Notes: generated by a model from the sequence alone, not told the origin. Counted from the first letter of the stretch, positions 36,145 to 45,554 are shown. The stretch: DNA of 64,000 nucleotides from Bog-473 sp963743785 (GCA_963743785.1 CAVURD010000035.1:1-64000); one strand, 5' to 3'. Translations and numbers: made by a program.

Positions 36145-38150
36145 AGGATCGGGGGTCGCGGGTCGAGGTCGTCCCGGCCGCCAGGGGACAGGTCGTCGGG
36201 ATCCACCGGTTCTGAGGAGACCTGGCCGGCGGCCACCAGCTCCCGGCCCAAATCGGCCACCGGTGGGGCGTCACGCTCGCCGTAGTGATAGGGGTCATCG
36301 AGCACGACCGGGATCCGCTCGAAGTTGTACCAGGGGACCGGCGTCGCCGTCTGCCACTCCAGTCCCCGAGAGTGCCACGGGTTGTCGGGCGCCTTGCGCG
36401 GGTTGATGTACACCGACCAGACGAAGTTGATGATGAACAAGAAGAACGACGCACCCAGGAAGAAGGCGCTGACCGAGGAGATGTCGTTCAGGGTCTGGAG
36501 GTTGTTGGCGTACTCGAACACTCGCCTGGGTTGGCCCAGCAACCCGACCAGGAAGAGCGGGAAGAACGTCAAATTGAAGAAGGCGAAGAACGTCCAGAAG
36601 TGGGCCACGGCCAGCTTGCGGTTCATGGTCTTCCCCGTCATCTTGGGCAGCCAGTAGTAGAGGCCGCCGAAGAGGGCGAAGATCAGGCCCCCCATGATCG
36701 TGTAATGGAAGTGGGCCAGCACGAAGAAGCTCCCGTGCACCGTCACGTCGACCGGCACGTCGGACAGGAACACGCCGGTGATGCCGCCGATCAGGAAGTT
36801 GAACAGCATGCCCAGGCAGAAGAGCATCGGCGGCTCGAATCTGATCTTCGCCTTCCACAGCGTCCCCAACGTCACCAGGAAGAGGAAACCGGTGGGGATG
36901 GATATCAGCTCGGTGGTGAGCATGAACAGCGGGCGCATGTCGGGGTTGATACCGCTCTGGAACAGGTGGTGCTGCCAGACGAAGAAGGACAGCAACGCCA
37001 CGCCGAGCATGCCGGCCGCCGCCACCTTGTAGGCGAAGAGCGGCTTGCGGGTGAACACCGGCATGATCTCCATGACGATGCCGAAACCGGGCAACGCCAT
37101 GATGTACACCTCGGGGTGGCCGAAGAACCAGAACATGTTCTGCCACAAGAAGTTGCTGCCGCCGTGCTCGTTGATGAAGAAGGCGGTCTCGGCCGTGCGG
37201 TCCAGCACGCCGAACAGACCGGCCACCACCAGGGTGGGCGTGGCCAGGGTCAAGAGGGCGCACGTGGCCAGGATCGACCAGACGAAGATCGGCACACGGC
37301 TCCACGTCATGCCGGGCGCTCGATAATGGATGATGGTGGCGGCCAGGTTGAAGCCGGCGGCGATCATCCCGATCCCGATGACGGCGAATCCGACGAGATA
37401 CGCGTCCATTCCTCCCGCCGCCTGGGTCTGCAGGGGGGCGTAGCCGGTCCACCCGGTGGGGAATCCCCCCAGGGGGAGGGCGGTGAGTATGACGGCGTAG
37501 CCGGCCATGAAGATCCAGAACGAAAAGGCCTCCACCCGGGGGAACGCCATGCGCCGGGAGCCGATCATGAGCGGCACCAGCCAGTTGCCCAGTGGTCCCA
37601 CCACCGCCGAGGACGCCATCATCATCATGATGGTGCCGTGCTCGCTGACGATGGCGATGTAGGTGCCGGGCCCGAAGACGTGGTTGGTCGGGCTGAGCAA
37701 CTCGGTGCGGATGGCCATGGCCAACAGGCCCCCGGTGAAGAGGAACAGCAGGACACCGACCGTGTATTGCAGGCCGACCACCTTGTGGTCGTCGGTCATG
37801 CGGAAGTAGCGCACCCAGGTCCGCTCGGGAATCGCCGGGGGCGGTTCCCGGCCGAGCATCTTGGTCACCGGGTAGTTCAGGGCGCCGATCCCGATCAACC
37901 ACCCCACCACGGCGAACGTCAGGGCCAGCACGGTGGCCACGTCGTTCTGCCCGCTGTTTTGGACGTTGGTGTAGCCGCTGGCCATGACGTTGCCCAGCCA
38001 GTGACCGAAGAGGTATCCGGCCACCCCGCCGACGATGGCCCAGCCCATATGCGGACGCAGCCATTCAGACCGGGTGCTGATGGGGTGCTGGCGGGTCGAT
38101 TCTTCGCCGGGGTATTCGGCCGGCGGCTGCTCGGTGGTGTCGATCGCCAT
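36141..38150 (-). CDS. ctaD: cytochrome c oxidase subunit I (aa3 type)
   Basis: 669 residues, haem-copper oxidase catalytic subunit that reduces O2 to water and pumps protons. Ligands are all visible: SEHGTIMMM (low-spin haem His), WFFGHPEVYIMALPGFG (CuB His with the cross-linked Tyr), WQHHLFQSG (two CuB His) and LAHFHYTIMGG (haem a3 and a His). The HPEVY form places it in type A oxidases. The N-terminus has an extra pair of helices (about 35-55 and 75-95) and the C-terminus a 60-residue acidic/Pro tail. Start ATG at 38150. Confidence 0.96.
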   Translation of the reverse strand: MAIDTTEQPPAEYPGEESTRQHPISTRSEWLRPHMGWAIVGGVAGYLFGHWLGNVMASGYTNVQNSGQNDVATVLALTFAVVGWLIGIGALNYPVTKMLGREPPPAIPERTWVRYFRMTDDHKVVGLQYTVGVLLFLFTGGLLAMAIRTELLSPTNHVFGPGTYIAIVSEHGTIMMMMASSAVVGPLGNWLVPLMIGSRRMAFPRVEAFSFWIFMAGYAVILTALPLGGFPTGWTGYAPLQTQAAGGMDAYLVGFAVIGIGMIAAGFNLAATIIHYRAPGMTWSRVPIFVWSILATCALLTLATPTLVVAGLFGVLDRTAETAFFINEHGGSNFLWQNMFWFFGHPEVYIMALPGFGIVMEIMPVFTRKPLFAYKVAAAGMLGVALLSFFVWQHHLFQSGINPDMRPLFMLTTELISIPTGFLFLVTLGTLWKAKIRFEPPMLFCLGMLFNFLIGGITGVFLSDVPVDVTVHGSFFVLAHFHYTIMGGLIFALFGGLYYWLPKMTGKTMNRKLAVAHFWTFFAFFNLTFFPLFLVGLLGQPRRVFEYANNLQTLNDISSVSAFFLGASFFLFIINFVWSVYINPRKAPDNPWHSRGLEWQTATPVPWYNFERIPVVLDDPYHYGERDAPPVADLGRELVAAGQVSSEPVDPDDLSPGGRDDLDPRPPIL

Positions 38151-38213
38151 GGTCAGTCGCCCTCTTCTCGTCGGACAAGGAAGGTCGGAATCGTGCGGTC
38201 GGTCATGGCCCTA

Positions 38214-39188
38214 TCACCCGTGCGGCGCCGGGACGGGCGGCGTGGCCCCGTAGGTCTGGACCTTCGAATAGGGGTCGACGTTGTCGGGATAGAACCCTCC
38301 GTCGGCGCCGTTGGCGTCGGGAATGTAGGTGTAGGAGAAGGGCGGGAGCAGCTTGGTGTTGGCCGCCAGACGGATCCGGGTCGCCAAGGCCCACTGCTGG
38401 AAAGCCGACGGCGTGACAACGACGCCCGAGTTGTACATGGCACCGTGCCAGATGCCGCACAACTCCGAGCAGCGTACGATGAAGGTCCCCAATTGCGACG
38501 GGGTGGTGAAGGCCACGTTGTCCTGCGCCGGGTTGGCGTCGGCCTTGACGCCCAGTTGGTAGGCCCAGAAGCTGTGGATCACGTCGAGCGATGTCACGTG
38601 GAAGGCCACGGTGGTGTTATCGGGGATCACCAGCTCGGTGGTCTCGAACCCGCCGTAGGTCGGGTAGCGGTAGGTGAACTTCCACTGCTGACCGATGACC
38701 TGAATCGGCAGCACCGTGTGGGACGTGGGCGTCCAGATCGGGCTGGGCCCCTGGCCGCCGCCGGCTCCCTCGGGCTGGACGAGCTGGTAGGTACCGAAGC
38801 CAGCCAGGAAGAGGACGATCACGGTGGTGGTCAGGATCCACCCGACCTGGATCGGCATATGGCCTCGAGCTGCCGGGCCCCCGACGGGCTCGGGCCCACC
38901 GCGTGAGGCCCGCCACATCACGATGGCGTAGATCATGAAGATCCAGACGCCCAGCATGACGGGCAGGGCGATGACGAACAGCACGTTGAAGTCGAACTGG
39001 GCCCCGCCGGCCGTCGAGGTCATCCGTCCCGGGGGGATGTGCGGCCCGGCGAAGATATAGAAGAGCGGGTCGAGGACGGCCGAGAGCACGACCCAAATGG
39101 CGATCAGGCGCCACCAGTGACTCGGCTGGGTCCCGGTGTCATCGGGTGCCGCACCTTCGGATGAGGTGGCCGGGCCGGTGTCGCTCAC
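38214..39188 (-). CDS. ctaC: cytochrome c oxidase subunit II
   Basis: 324 residues. Three predicted helices (about 25-45, 68-92, 115-135) instead of the usual two, then the CuA cupredoxin domain with DVIHSFWAYQLG and CSELCGIWHGAMY, giving all CuA ligands (two Cys, Glu carbonyl, two His, Met). A C-terminal extension of about 60 residues follows the CuA site and has no haem c motif, so the electron donor is a separate protein. GTG at 39188 overlaps the stop of the cupredoxin gene. Confidence 0.93.
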   Translation of the reverse strand: MSDTGPATSSEGAAPDDTGTQPSHWWRLIAIWVVLSAVLDPLFYIFAGPHIPPGRMTSTAGGAQFDFNVLFVIALPVMLGVWIFMIYAIVMWRASRGGPEPVGGPAARGHMPIQVGWILTTTVIVLFLAGFGTYQLVQPEGAGGGQGPSPIWTPTSHTVLPIQVIGQQWKFTYRYPTYGGFETTELVIPDNTTVAFHVTSLDVIHSFWAYQLGVKADANPAQDNVAFTTPSQLGTFIVRCSELCGIWHGAMYNSGVVVTPSAFQQWALATRIRLAANTKLLPPFSYTYIPDANGADGGFYPDNVDPYSKVQTYGATPPVPAPHG

Positions 39189-39859
39189 GCCACCACCTTC
39201 ATGAAGCCGTCCATGTAGCCGATGGTCTGCATGGGGCCGCCGTTGCCGTAGAAAAAGCCCAGGGCGCACGGCACGAAGCACTGCCAGGGGTACTGGCCCG
39301 GGCCCGGCGAGACGAACGAGAACCTGACCACCTGCACCGGTGACTTCGTGGTGCACGGCGCGGCGGCGCACAGGTTGGCGTTGGGGTTGTTGCCGAACAG
39401 GGGCACATTGATGCCCAGGGTCGGTATGGAGAAGGTGTGGGCCACGCCGTTGCCGACGTTCGAGTTGATGAGACGGATCGGCTTGCCGTTGAGCAGGGCC
39501 ACGTTCCCGAAGGTCCCGGCGACCTTGCCGATCTGCTGGTTGCGCAGCGGGCTCCCCGAGTCGTAGTTGTAGATCGTCACGTTCACTCGGGTGTGGGCCG
39601 GGACCTGCCACAGCGTGGTGTGGACCCATTGGCCCTCGGGCGTTCTGGTCAGGTAGGAGACCCATGTGGGGTGGTTGCCCGATCCGAAGGAGCCGACAGT
39701 CTGCATGGTCACGGCGACCGGCTGCCCGGACTGATGCCCGGCGGCGTAATCCACCGTCGGCGGCTCATTGGTCAGCGCGATGACGGTGAAGACGATGCCC
39801 ACTACGGCGATGAGGAACAGCCCGATCGCTGTGGCCAACCTCCAAGGTCTCGACACCAA
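39185..39859 (-). CDS. membrane-anchored cupredoxin-like protein heading the cox operon
   Basis: 224 residues. One N-terminal helix (about 9-29), then a secreted beta-rich domain. VAHTFSIPTLGINVPLFG and RFSFVSPGPGQYPWQCFVPC give a His and a Cys in cupredoxin spacing; a second Cys three residues on and GPMQTIGYM add possible ligands. It may be an electron donor to CuA or a copper-delivery protein. First gene of the operon cupredoxin / ctaC / ctaD / ctaE / small ORF / ctaG, with tight overlaps throughout. ATG/GTG start at 39859. Confidence 0.75.
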   Translation of the reverse strand: MVSRPWRLATAIGLFLIAVVGIVFTVIALTNEPPTVDYAAGHQSGQPVAVTMQTVGSFGSGNHPTWVSYLTRTPEGQWVHTTLWQVPAHTRVNVTIYNYDSGSPLRNQQIGKVAGTFGNVALLNGKPIRLINSNVGNGVAHTFSIPTLGINVPLFGNNPNANLCAAAPCTTKSPVQVVRFSFVSPGPGQYPWQCFVPCALGFFYGNGGPMQTIGYMDGFMKVVA

Positions 39860-39976
39860 GCCCCCGATCCCTACCGTCTCCGATGACCGTTCGACTGGGG
39901 GTGTCCTTCACTTGCGTGACCCTCGCTGCGAACTCCCCCCAGCGGGCACTCACAGCCAGTTCCCTGTTGCGACCGA

Positions 39977-40005
39977 CCTTACGGCCGTGCGAGTCGGTCG
40001 TCAAT
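39977..40005 (-). promoter_or_regulatory. cox operon promoter (TTGACG-N17-TAAGGT)
   Basis: On the minus strand TTGACG at 40005-40000 and TAAGGT at 39982-39977 with a 17-bp spacer, about 118 bp upstream of the cupredoxin start. The phased repeats at 40002-40050 run into the -35 element, as with activator-dependent promoters. Confidence 0.6.
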
Positions 40006-40050
40006 CATTTGTCAATCGGTGGTCAATCAGTCGACAATCAGCGTCAACCA
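40002..40050. promoter_or_regulatory. five TCAATC-type repeats phased at about 11 bp
   Basis: On the plus strand TCAATC at 40002, 40013 and 40024, ACAATC at 40035 and TCAACC at 40045. The 11-bp phasing places all copies on one face of the helix. It directly abuts the -35 of the cox promoter, which fits binding of an OmpR- or MtrA-type activator in tandem. The binder is not identified. Confidence 0.65.
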
Positions 40051-40111
40051 GTCGCCCATCATGTGTCTGTGACAACCCACGTTGAGTCGAAGGTCGCCGG
40101 CCCCATGCCAA

Positions 40112-41035
40112 TCAGCCCCTCCGCCCCGACTCCGCGGGCGCGGGCGCGCGCAATTGCTCAAGGGTGGGCGCAGGGTCGCGGTGGAACACTCGGTCGATGG
40201 CGGCCGAGAACCCGCCTTCGGCATCCATCCCCCGCTTGATGACGTACCCCAGGGCCGGAACGGCCCAGAAGTCCCCGCAGATCCACAGGATGGCCGCCCC
40301 GATCTGCTGATCGGCGAACGGGGACAGGGTCACGCCGGGGACGTGGGCGTAGACGGAGTACCAGCTCGTCGCGGTGAAGAGCGAGAGTGACATGGCGATG
40401 ACGAACATGACCATGTTGGTCCCGATGATGGCTCCCATCTGCCACAGCGGCGACTTCTTCAACTGGAACGGGTAGGAGGGGACAATGGTCAACCAGAAGA
40501 GGATGCCGGTGGCGAAGAAGCTGCCATGCTCCAGCCAAATGTGGATGGACTGATTGGTCTCGGCGGTGTCGAAGAGGAGGGGCACGTGCCAGAGCACCAT
40601 GACCAGGTTGAACGACACCAGGGCCGTCCACGGGTTCACGACGAATCGACCAACGCGCCGCAGCGGACGTGACCAGCGCCCGAGCAAGAGGGCCCGACCG
40701 GCCCGACGGCGCACCCCGACGGGAAACCCGTGCAGCAGCGGCAGCCACGGTGCCCCGAGCACGATCAGCGCGGGGGCCAAGAAGGCGATCAGGACGTGCT
40801 CGCACATGTGCACGAAGAAATAGCTGCTGGCCCAGTAGTCGATGGGCGACATGATGGCGATCAGCACCATGCTCAGCCCGGCGTAGAAGAGGTAGGAACG
40901 GTGGCGACGCTGAAGGGTCCGTGTCGACTCCGACCGGCGCCGCAGGTTGGCCAGGCCCATCTCGTGCAGCACCACCACGGCGGCTACGACGATGGCGGAC
41001 GGATCGAAGCTCCAGTTGTCGACGACGTAGTTCAC
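40112..41035 (-). CDS. CtaG-like cytochrome c oxidase assembly protein (second)
   Basis: 307 residues, seven helices. SYFFVHMCEHVLIAFLAPALIVLGAP, VLWHVPLLFDTA and the DQQIGAAILWICGDFWAVP motif identify the caa3_CtaG family; the His residues in HMCEH, WH and IHIWLEH are probable copper ligands. Longer and better conserved than the copy at 34538. GTG at 41035. Separate transcription unit upstream of the cox promoter, probably following 41093-44175. Confidence 0.87.
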   Translation of the reverse strand: MNYVVDNWSFDPSAIVVAAVVVLHEMGLANLRRRSESTRTLQRRHRSYLFYAGLSMVLIAIMSPIDYWASSYFFVHMCEHVLIAFLAPALIVLGAPWLPLLHGFPVGVRRRAGRALLLGRWSRPLRRVGRFVVNPWTALVSFNLVMVLWHVPLLFDTAETNQSIHIWLEHGSFFATGILFWLTIVPSYPFQLKKSPLWQMGAIIGTNMVMFVIAMSLSLFTATSWYSVYAHVPGVTLSPFADQQIGAAILWICGDFWAVPALGYVIKRGMDAEGGFSAAIDRVFHRDPAPTLEQLRAPAPAESGRRG

Positions 41036-41092
41036 GGCGCGCCATGACCTCCGCTCATGAGGGCACGGACCACAGTAGGGCGCCGGTGTGCA

Positions 41093-42303
41093 CTATGACG
41101 ACCCGTACGCGATGGGGACGTTCATGCTCTGGGCCAGTGCCCACGTGGATTGGTGCGGGGCCACCGTGAAGATGCGAAGACGGCTCCCGTTCACGCTGAA
41201 GGCGTCGACGCTGCCGTCACCGAGGAGCGCCAGCGTCACCGTGCCGGCGGGCGGGGACGCCAGGGCGGTCCAGCCGAGGCCGGGACCACTCGCCACTTCC
41301 AACTCACCGTTGGTGCCCGGCTTGCTCAGGAGTACCAATTGCTCGCCGTTCAGCCCGACAGCGGTGGCCAGCATCCGTTGGGTGGGACCCACGGAGAGCG
41401 GCGGCGAGTCCGACCATGCCCCGCCGGGCGGGCGCCAGAGGCCGAGCAGATCGGAGCGGCCGGCCACGGTAGCGGCCACCAGAGCGGTGCTGGTGGACCC
41501 CGATGCGTCGAGCCGGAGGACGCGGGTGCTGCTCCCGGCCAACGCGCCGGCCAGGGTCGGCCCGATCAGCCGCCATCCGGTGCCGTCCCGGGCGAACACC
41601 CCGACCTGACCCGGACGGCTACACCCGGTACCCACCATGGGCGTGGCCGACGGACCGAAGGCGACGGCATCGAGGCCCTCGACCTCGCACTCCGAGGCGG
41701 CAGGACCGGTCAGGCTCCCGCTTCCCGAGAGCGGAGCCCAACGGAGCAACGACCCGCTGCTGGCCAGAACCTGACCGGTGCCGTGACGTGTCAGCGCCAG
41801 GGCTGGTCCCGAGCGGCCGGCCACGGCCACCGCATCGGGAGCGGCGACCAGGGAGGCGGGCACCAGGGCCGGGGTCCAGCTCGAGCCTTCGTCGTCGCTC
41901 CGGGCCAACGGCGAGTAGTGCAGGAGCTGACTCGGTTCGAAACCCGCGGTGACAAAACCGTCCGAGGCAGCGGTCAATGTCAGGCCCCCGTTGTCGGCCA
42001 CGCCGGTCGGTGTGACAAGCGTCCACGACGCCGCGTCGGACGCCCGGAAGAAGATCTGCCAGAACGTGTTCAGAGGTACTCCGCGCTGGCCCATGGCCAC
42101 CACGGCCCACGACCCCGATGCCGTGGTCAGGGCCGCGGCCAGGGGGCGCGCACAGCTGGGGGGACCGAGGTGGCGGCCTCGGCGACGCGAGGTGCGAGGG
42201 CGGCGCCGATGACGCCGGCAAACGCGATCTGGCCGACGACCGCCACCGTTTTCACCAGCGCACGGAGACGCCGTCGTCGACCGCTCACGCGTCGACCGCT
42301 CAC
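41093..42303 (-). CDS. secreted WD/beta-propeller-like protein (one frameshift)
   Basis: About 400 residues. GTG at 42303 (or 42288) opens a good signal peptide (RALVKTVAVVGQIAFAGVIG, then APRVAEA); a shift near 42165 in a C-run moves into a long frame with repeated Ser/Trp/Gly blade motifs (SWTLVTPTGVADNGG, SSWTPALV, RWAPLSGSG, GWRLIGPTL), as in sialidase/BNR-type propellers. A GTG at 42319 opens the second frame without a signal peptide, so the exported form is preferred. It follows the DoxX-SCO1 fusion. Possible scaffold for oxidase biogenesis; unproven. Confidence 0.65.
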
Positions 42304-42320
42304 GTCGTCGACCGCTCACG
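42275..42320. repeat. triplicated GTCGACCGCTCACG with three GTG start candidates
   Basis: Three near-perfect copies separated by 15-16 bp. On the minus strand each contains GTGAGCGGTCGAC, giving in-frame GTG starts at 42303 and 42288 and one in another frame at 42319. It covers the stop of the upstream gene. Confidence 0.7.
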
Positions 42321-44175
42321 CGTTGTCGACCGCGCTGATGCGGGCGAGGAGGAGGGATGAGAACGAGGACGACTGCGGGCCCCCGGTACCCGGGTCGTCT
42401 TCCATCTCCGCCCGCTCGTGCCCCCGGTCATCGATCACGAAGGCCAGGTCGCTGTGGGCGATCATCGCTCCGGCGCCCGCCGTCTCGACCAGGACGCCGT
42501 AGGAATTCCAGACGCGGCGCAGCTGGCTCAGTGACCCGGTCAGGTAGAGCCAGTTGCCCATGTGGTCGAGTCCCTCCTGGCGATCGAACGCGTTGGTGAA
42601 TGAGATGGACCGGTAAATGGGATTGGCCACGATGGCGACGAAATCGACCTTGGAGCTCCGGCTCCCCAGACGTTCATCGGCCTGACGGAACTCCTGCGCG
42701 ATCAGTGGGCAGTCCGAGGTGCAGACCGGGTCGAGGAAAGTCAGGGCGATGGTGTGGCCCCGCAGACCGGACAGGCTCACCGGAGCGCCGCGTTGATTGG
42801 TCAGGGTGAAAGGGGGTGCGGGCGTATCGACGATGTTCGGCGTCCCGTTCAGTGCCTGCGAGATGATCGGGTCGGCGTTGGGGTTGGTCGCCGCCAGGGC
42901 CATCGGCGCGGTGCCGACCAGCACCACAACCACCGCGCCCAGGGCGCCGAACATCCGCAGCAGGTAGCCGGGGGTGACCCATTCCCACCAACGTCGGCGT
43001 TCGGGCGCGGCCGCTGACGACCACGCTTCGCCGGGCGCCGCTTCGTTGATCGGCACCGGGAACCTCACCGGGAGCCTCACCATGGCGACGTAGCCGGCGA
43101 CCAGGACGAGCGCGGTCGGCACCATGCTGTTGGGGTCGGTGCCGTTTCCACCGAGGACTCCCAGGTCCTCCACCAGGACCCAGTCGGCCAGGCAGAACAC
43201 AACGGCCGCGATCACGGCCGGCAGCACCACACGACGCCGGCCGGTACAGAGGGCGACGCCGACACCACCCATGAAGATCACGACCAGCAAGTTGACGGCC
43301 CATCCGTGGGCCGTATCGAACCGCCCGAAGGAAGACACCCACGAGGCGAGAAATCCCGGCTGCGGCGTCTGGGCCATCTGGGCCACCATGCCGGCCAGGG
43401 TGCCCACGTGGTTCGTCGCCGACAGGCGCCCCTGCCAGAAGCCACGTCCCGGCCACGCCTGGAGGACCGCCATGGCGATGAAGAAGACCCCGGAGGCCGC
43501 CAGCACGATGCGGCCGGTGCGGGGGGTGGCCCACCTCCGGTCGGGCAGGGCCACGAGAACGCCTGCCACGCAGTAGATCAACACGGCGCCTGGTGCACCG
43601 AAGAGCCAGGTGAGGCCGGGGGCGAAGATCCCACCGAAGGCCTCGCCGAAGACCCAGACGACCAATCCCCACCCGACACTGGCCAGGCCCCCGAATCGGG
43701 ACCAGAGGCCCCGGGGGGCCACGAGGAGCCACAGCCCCAACCCGATCTGGATCCAGACGCTAGCGGCGGCCGCCTGCACGGGATGCAGCGACCAGATGTT
43801 GACCCCGCTGGTGACGATGTGCTGGACCCAGGCCGGTGACGAACTGGCGGTCGGCTGGATCACGCTCGTCGGGAGGCCCAGCGGCATGGAGGATTGCAAT
43901 TGCAAGAAGCCGTCGACGACCCACAGCACACCGAAGCCGACCCGCAGGATCCGGCGGGCCGGAGGTTCGGCATGATCCCACCGCGGCCGACTGGGAAAGG
44001 TGGTAGTGCCGGCCGCCGTCAGCCGGCGGTACTGGACCGTGCGGATGACATTGAAGGCGATCGCCAACACCGCCGCAACGACCAGGACGAGCAACAGCTG
44101 GTGGAAAAGAGCGGTGTGGAAGGCCGAATCGACCGTGGAGTTGCTCGACTGGAGCCCGCGGCCCATGCCGGGCAT
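42316..44175 (-). CDS. polytopic membrane protein fused to a SCO1/SenC domain
   Basis: 619 residues. The N-terminal two thirds hold about ten helices (around 20-45, 85-100, 140-165, 180-225, 235-255, 300-320, 325-350, 360-380, 415-435) with DoxX-like features (VDGFLQLQSSMPLGLP). The C-terminal 150 residues are a SCO1 thioredoxin fold with DPVCTSDCPL (Cys485, Cys489) and the copper-ligand His574 in AHSDLAFVID. No frameshift, so the fusion is directly supported. Likely links a membrane carrier or quinone-type protein to copper delivery for the oxidase. ATG at 44175, divergent from ctaB. Confidence 0.85.
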   Translation of the reverse strand: MPGMGRGLQSSNSTVDSAFHTALFHQLLLVLVVAAVLAIAFNVIRTVQYRRLTAAGTTTFPSRPRWDHAEPPARRILRVGFGVLWVVDGFLQLQSSMPLGLPTSVIQPTASSSPAWVQHIVTSGVNIWSLHPVQAAAASVWIQIGLGLWLLVAPRGLWSRFGGLASVGWGLVVWVFGEAFGGIFAPGLTWLFGAPGAVLIYCVAGVLVALPDRRWATPRTGRIVLAASGVFFIAMAVLQAWPGRGFWQGRLSATNHVGTLAGMVAQMAQTPQPGFLASWVSSFGRFDTAHGWAVNLLVVIFMGGVGVALCTGRRRVVLPAVIAAVVFCLADWVLVEDLGVLGGNGTDPNSMVPTALVLVAGYVAMVRLPVRFPVPINEAAPGEAWSSAAAPERRRWWEWVTPGYLLRMFGALGAVVVVLVGTAPMALAATNPNADPIISQALNGTPNIVDTPAPPFTLTNQRGAPVSLSGLRGHTIALTFLDPVCTSDCPLIAQEFRQADERLGSRSSKVDFVAIVANPIYRSISFTNAFDRQEGLDHMGNWLYLTGSLSQLRRVWNSYGVLVETAGAGAMIAHSDLAFVIDDRGHERAEMEDDPGTGGPQSSSFSSLLLARISAVDNA

Positions 44176-44378
44176 GGATCAGAAAGTCCGACCGGATTGT
44201 TTCGGCAAAGACTTCATGCGTGTCACGGGCTGAGGCTAACCCCGTGACAGCCGAGGCGTTCTTCGCTCCGGTCTTCTTCGCGGTCTCCAGCGCTCCAACT
44301 GTCGTTGAACCTGGCGTGTCCTCGCACCGGCACCGCGTCATTCCCATCGCTCACTCCCATCACGGCGTACCGAGACCT

Positions 44379-45320
44379 ATGCTCGAACAAATGTCCTCCC
44401 AAGCCCCTGCCCTGGCGGGTCAGCGAGCGGGGTGGTCGACCGTCGGCGCCTATGTCGCCCTGACCAAGCCGCGCATCATCGAGCTGTTGCTGGTCACCAC
44501 CTTGCCCACCATGGTGGTGGCCCAGCGCGGCCTGCCGTCGCTCTGGCTGATGCTGGCCACCCTGGTCGGCGGGGCGCTGGCCGCCGGCGGGGCCAACGCC
44601 ATCAACATGGTGGTCGACCGCGACATCGACAAGCTGATGAAGCGCACCAAGGCGCGGCCGCTGGTCACCGGGGCCATGACGCCGAGGGCGGCCCTCGTCT
44701 TCGCCCTCACCTTAGAGGTGGCGGCGTTCGTCGAGCTGGCCCTGGCCGTGAACCTGCTCTCGGCCGTCCTGGCCGTCTCGGCCACCCTCTTCTACGTCTT
44801 CGTCTACACCTTGTGGCTCAAGCGCCGCAGCTCGCAGAACATCGTGATCGGCGGGGCCGCCGGGGCGGTGCCCGTCCTGGTCGGCTGGGCGGCGGTGACC
44901 GACTCGCTGTCGTTGGCCCCCGTCGTCCTCTTCGCCATCATCTTCATCTGGACCCCGCCGCACTTCTGGTCGCTGGCCGTGCGCTACAAGGAGGACTACG
45001 CCGCGGCCGACGTGCCCATGCTGCCCGTCGTCGCCTCCATGAAGCGCACCACGCGCGAGATCGTCCTCTACACCGTGGCGCTGGTCGCCGTCTCCCTCGT
45101 CGTTGGGCCCGTGGCCCACCTCGGCGCCATCTACACCGCTTCGGCCGCCGTGCTCGGCGCCGGGTTCTTGTTCATGACCACCAGGCTGTGGCGCCTGGCG
45201 CGCCGCGACCGGGCCACCGGGCGCGAGGCCATGCGGGTCTTCAGCTACTCCATCACCTACCTGACGGTGCTGTTCGTGGCCATGGCCGGTGACGTGTTGA
45301 TCATGAATCACGTTCACTGA
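44379..45320 (+). CDS. ctaB: protohaem IX farnesyltransferase (haem O synthase)
   Basis: 313 residues, nine helices, UbiA family. Converts haem B to haem O for the aa3 oxidase. Signature NMVVDRDIDKLMKRTKARPL holds the Asp-rich and Lys/Arg metal-diphosphate site; the second site is YKEDYAAADVPMLP. ATG at 44379 or 44391; an in-frame start at 44220 would add an unlikely low-complexity N-terminus. Diverges from the DoxX-SCO1 fusion, with about 200 bp between. No ctaA (haem A synthase) is in the window. Confidence 0.92.
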   Translation: MLEQMSSQAPALAGQRAGWSTVGAYVALTKPRIIELLLVTTLPTMVVAQRGLPSLWLMLATLVGGALAAGGANAINMVVDRDIDKLMKRTKARPLVTGAMTPRAALVFALTLEVAAFVELALAVNLLSAVLAVSATLFYVFVYTLWLKRRSSQNIVIGGAAGAVPVLVGWAAVTDSLSLAPVVLFAIIFIWTPPHFWSLAVRYKEDYAAADVPMLPVVASMKRTTREIVLYTVALVAVSLVVGPVAHLGAIYTASAAVLGAGFLFMTTRLWRLARRDRATGREAMRVFSYSITYLTVLFVAMAGDVLIMNHVH

Positions 45321-45554
45321 GCAGGCCAGAGCACGTGGGCACGCGCCGGGCGGCGGACGGCGGGCGGCGGGCGGCGGGCGGTGGACGCCGGAGGGTGGAC
45401 GACGGACGCGGGTTTTCTCGGTCATCACCTCGGTCCCTGGCCGGCGCCGATCGCACCCACGTCGGGACCTCTTTCGCCCTCCGGCAATAAAACGAGGGTT
45501 TTCTTGTTATATTGACAGTAGAGCGAATCCTTCGTTCGAGAAGGGCGGCAGGCC
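45321..45554. other. gene-free stretch: G-rich repeats and AT-rich promoter-like patch
   Basis: 45345-45413 is a run of GGCGGGC and GGTGGACG repeats with no coding sense. 45485-45525 is unusually AT-rich for this window (AATAAAACG, TTTTCTTGTTATATTGACA), with a TATATT that could be a -10 for the SDR gene. No terminator recognised after ctaB. Confidence 0.5.

Noticed and set aside
38153..38206. 17-codon ORF between ctaD and ctaC
   Set aside because: Weak ribosome-binding site and no hydrophobic or conserved-looking feature; probably a spacer.
36285..38906. An 873-residue open frame on the plus strand opposite ctaD and ctaC
   Set aside because: Rich in His/Asp/Gly/Gln with no fold or motif; it is the antisense shadow of high-GC coding sequence in ctaD.
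45345..45413. GGCGGGC repeats that resemble a short repeat array
   Set aside because: No regular spacer or repeat length as in CRISPR; simple G-rich low complexity.
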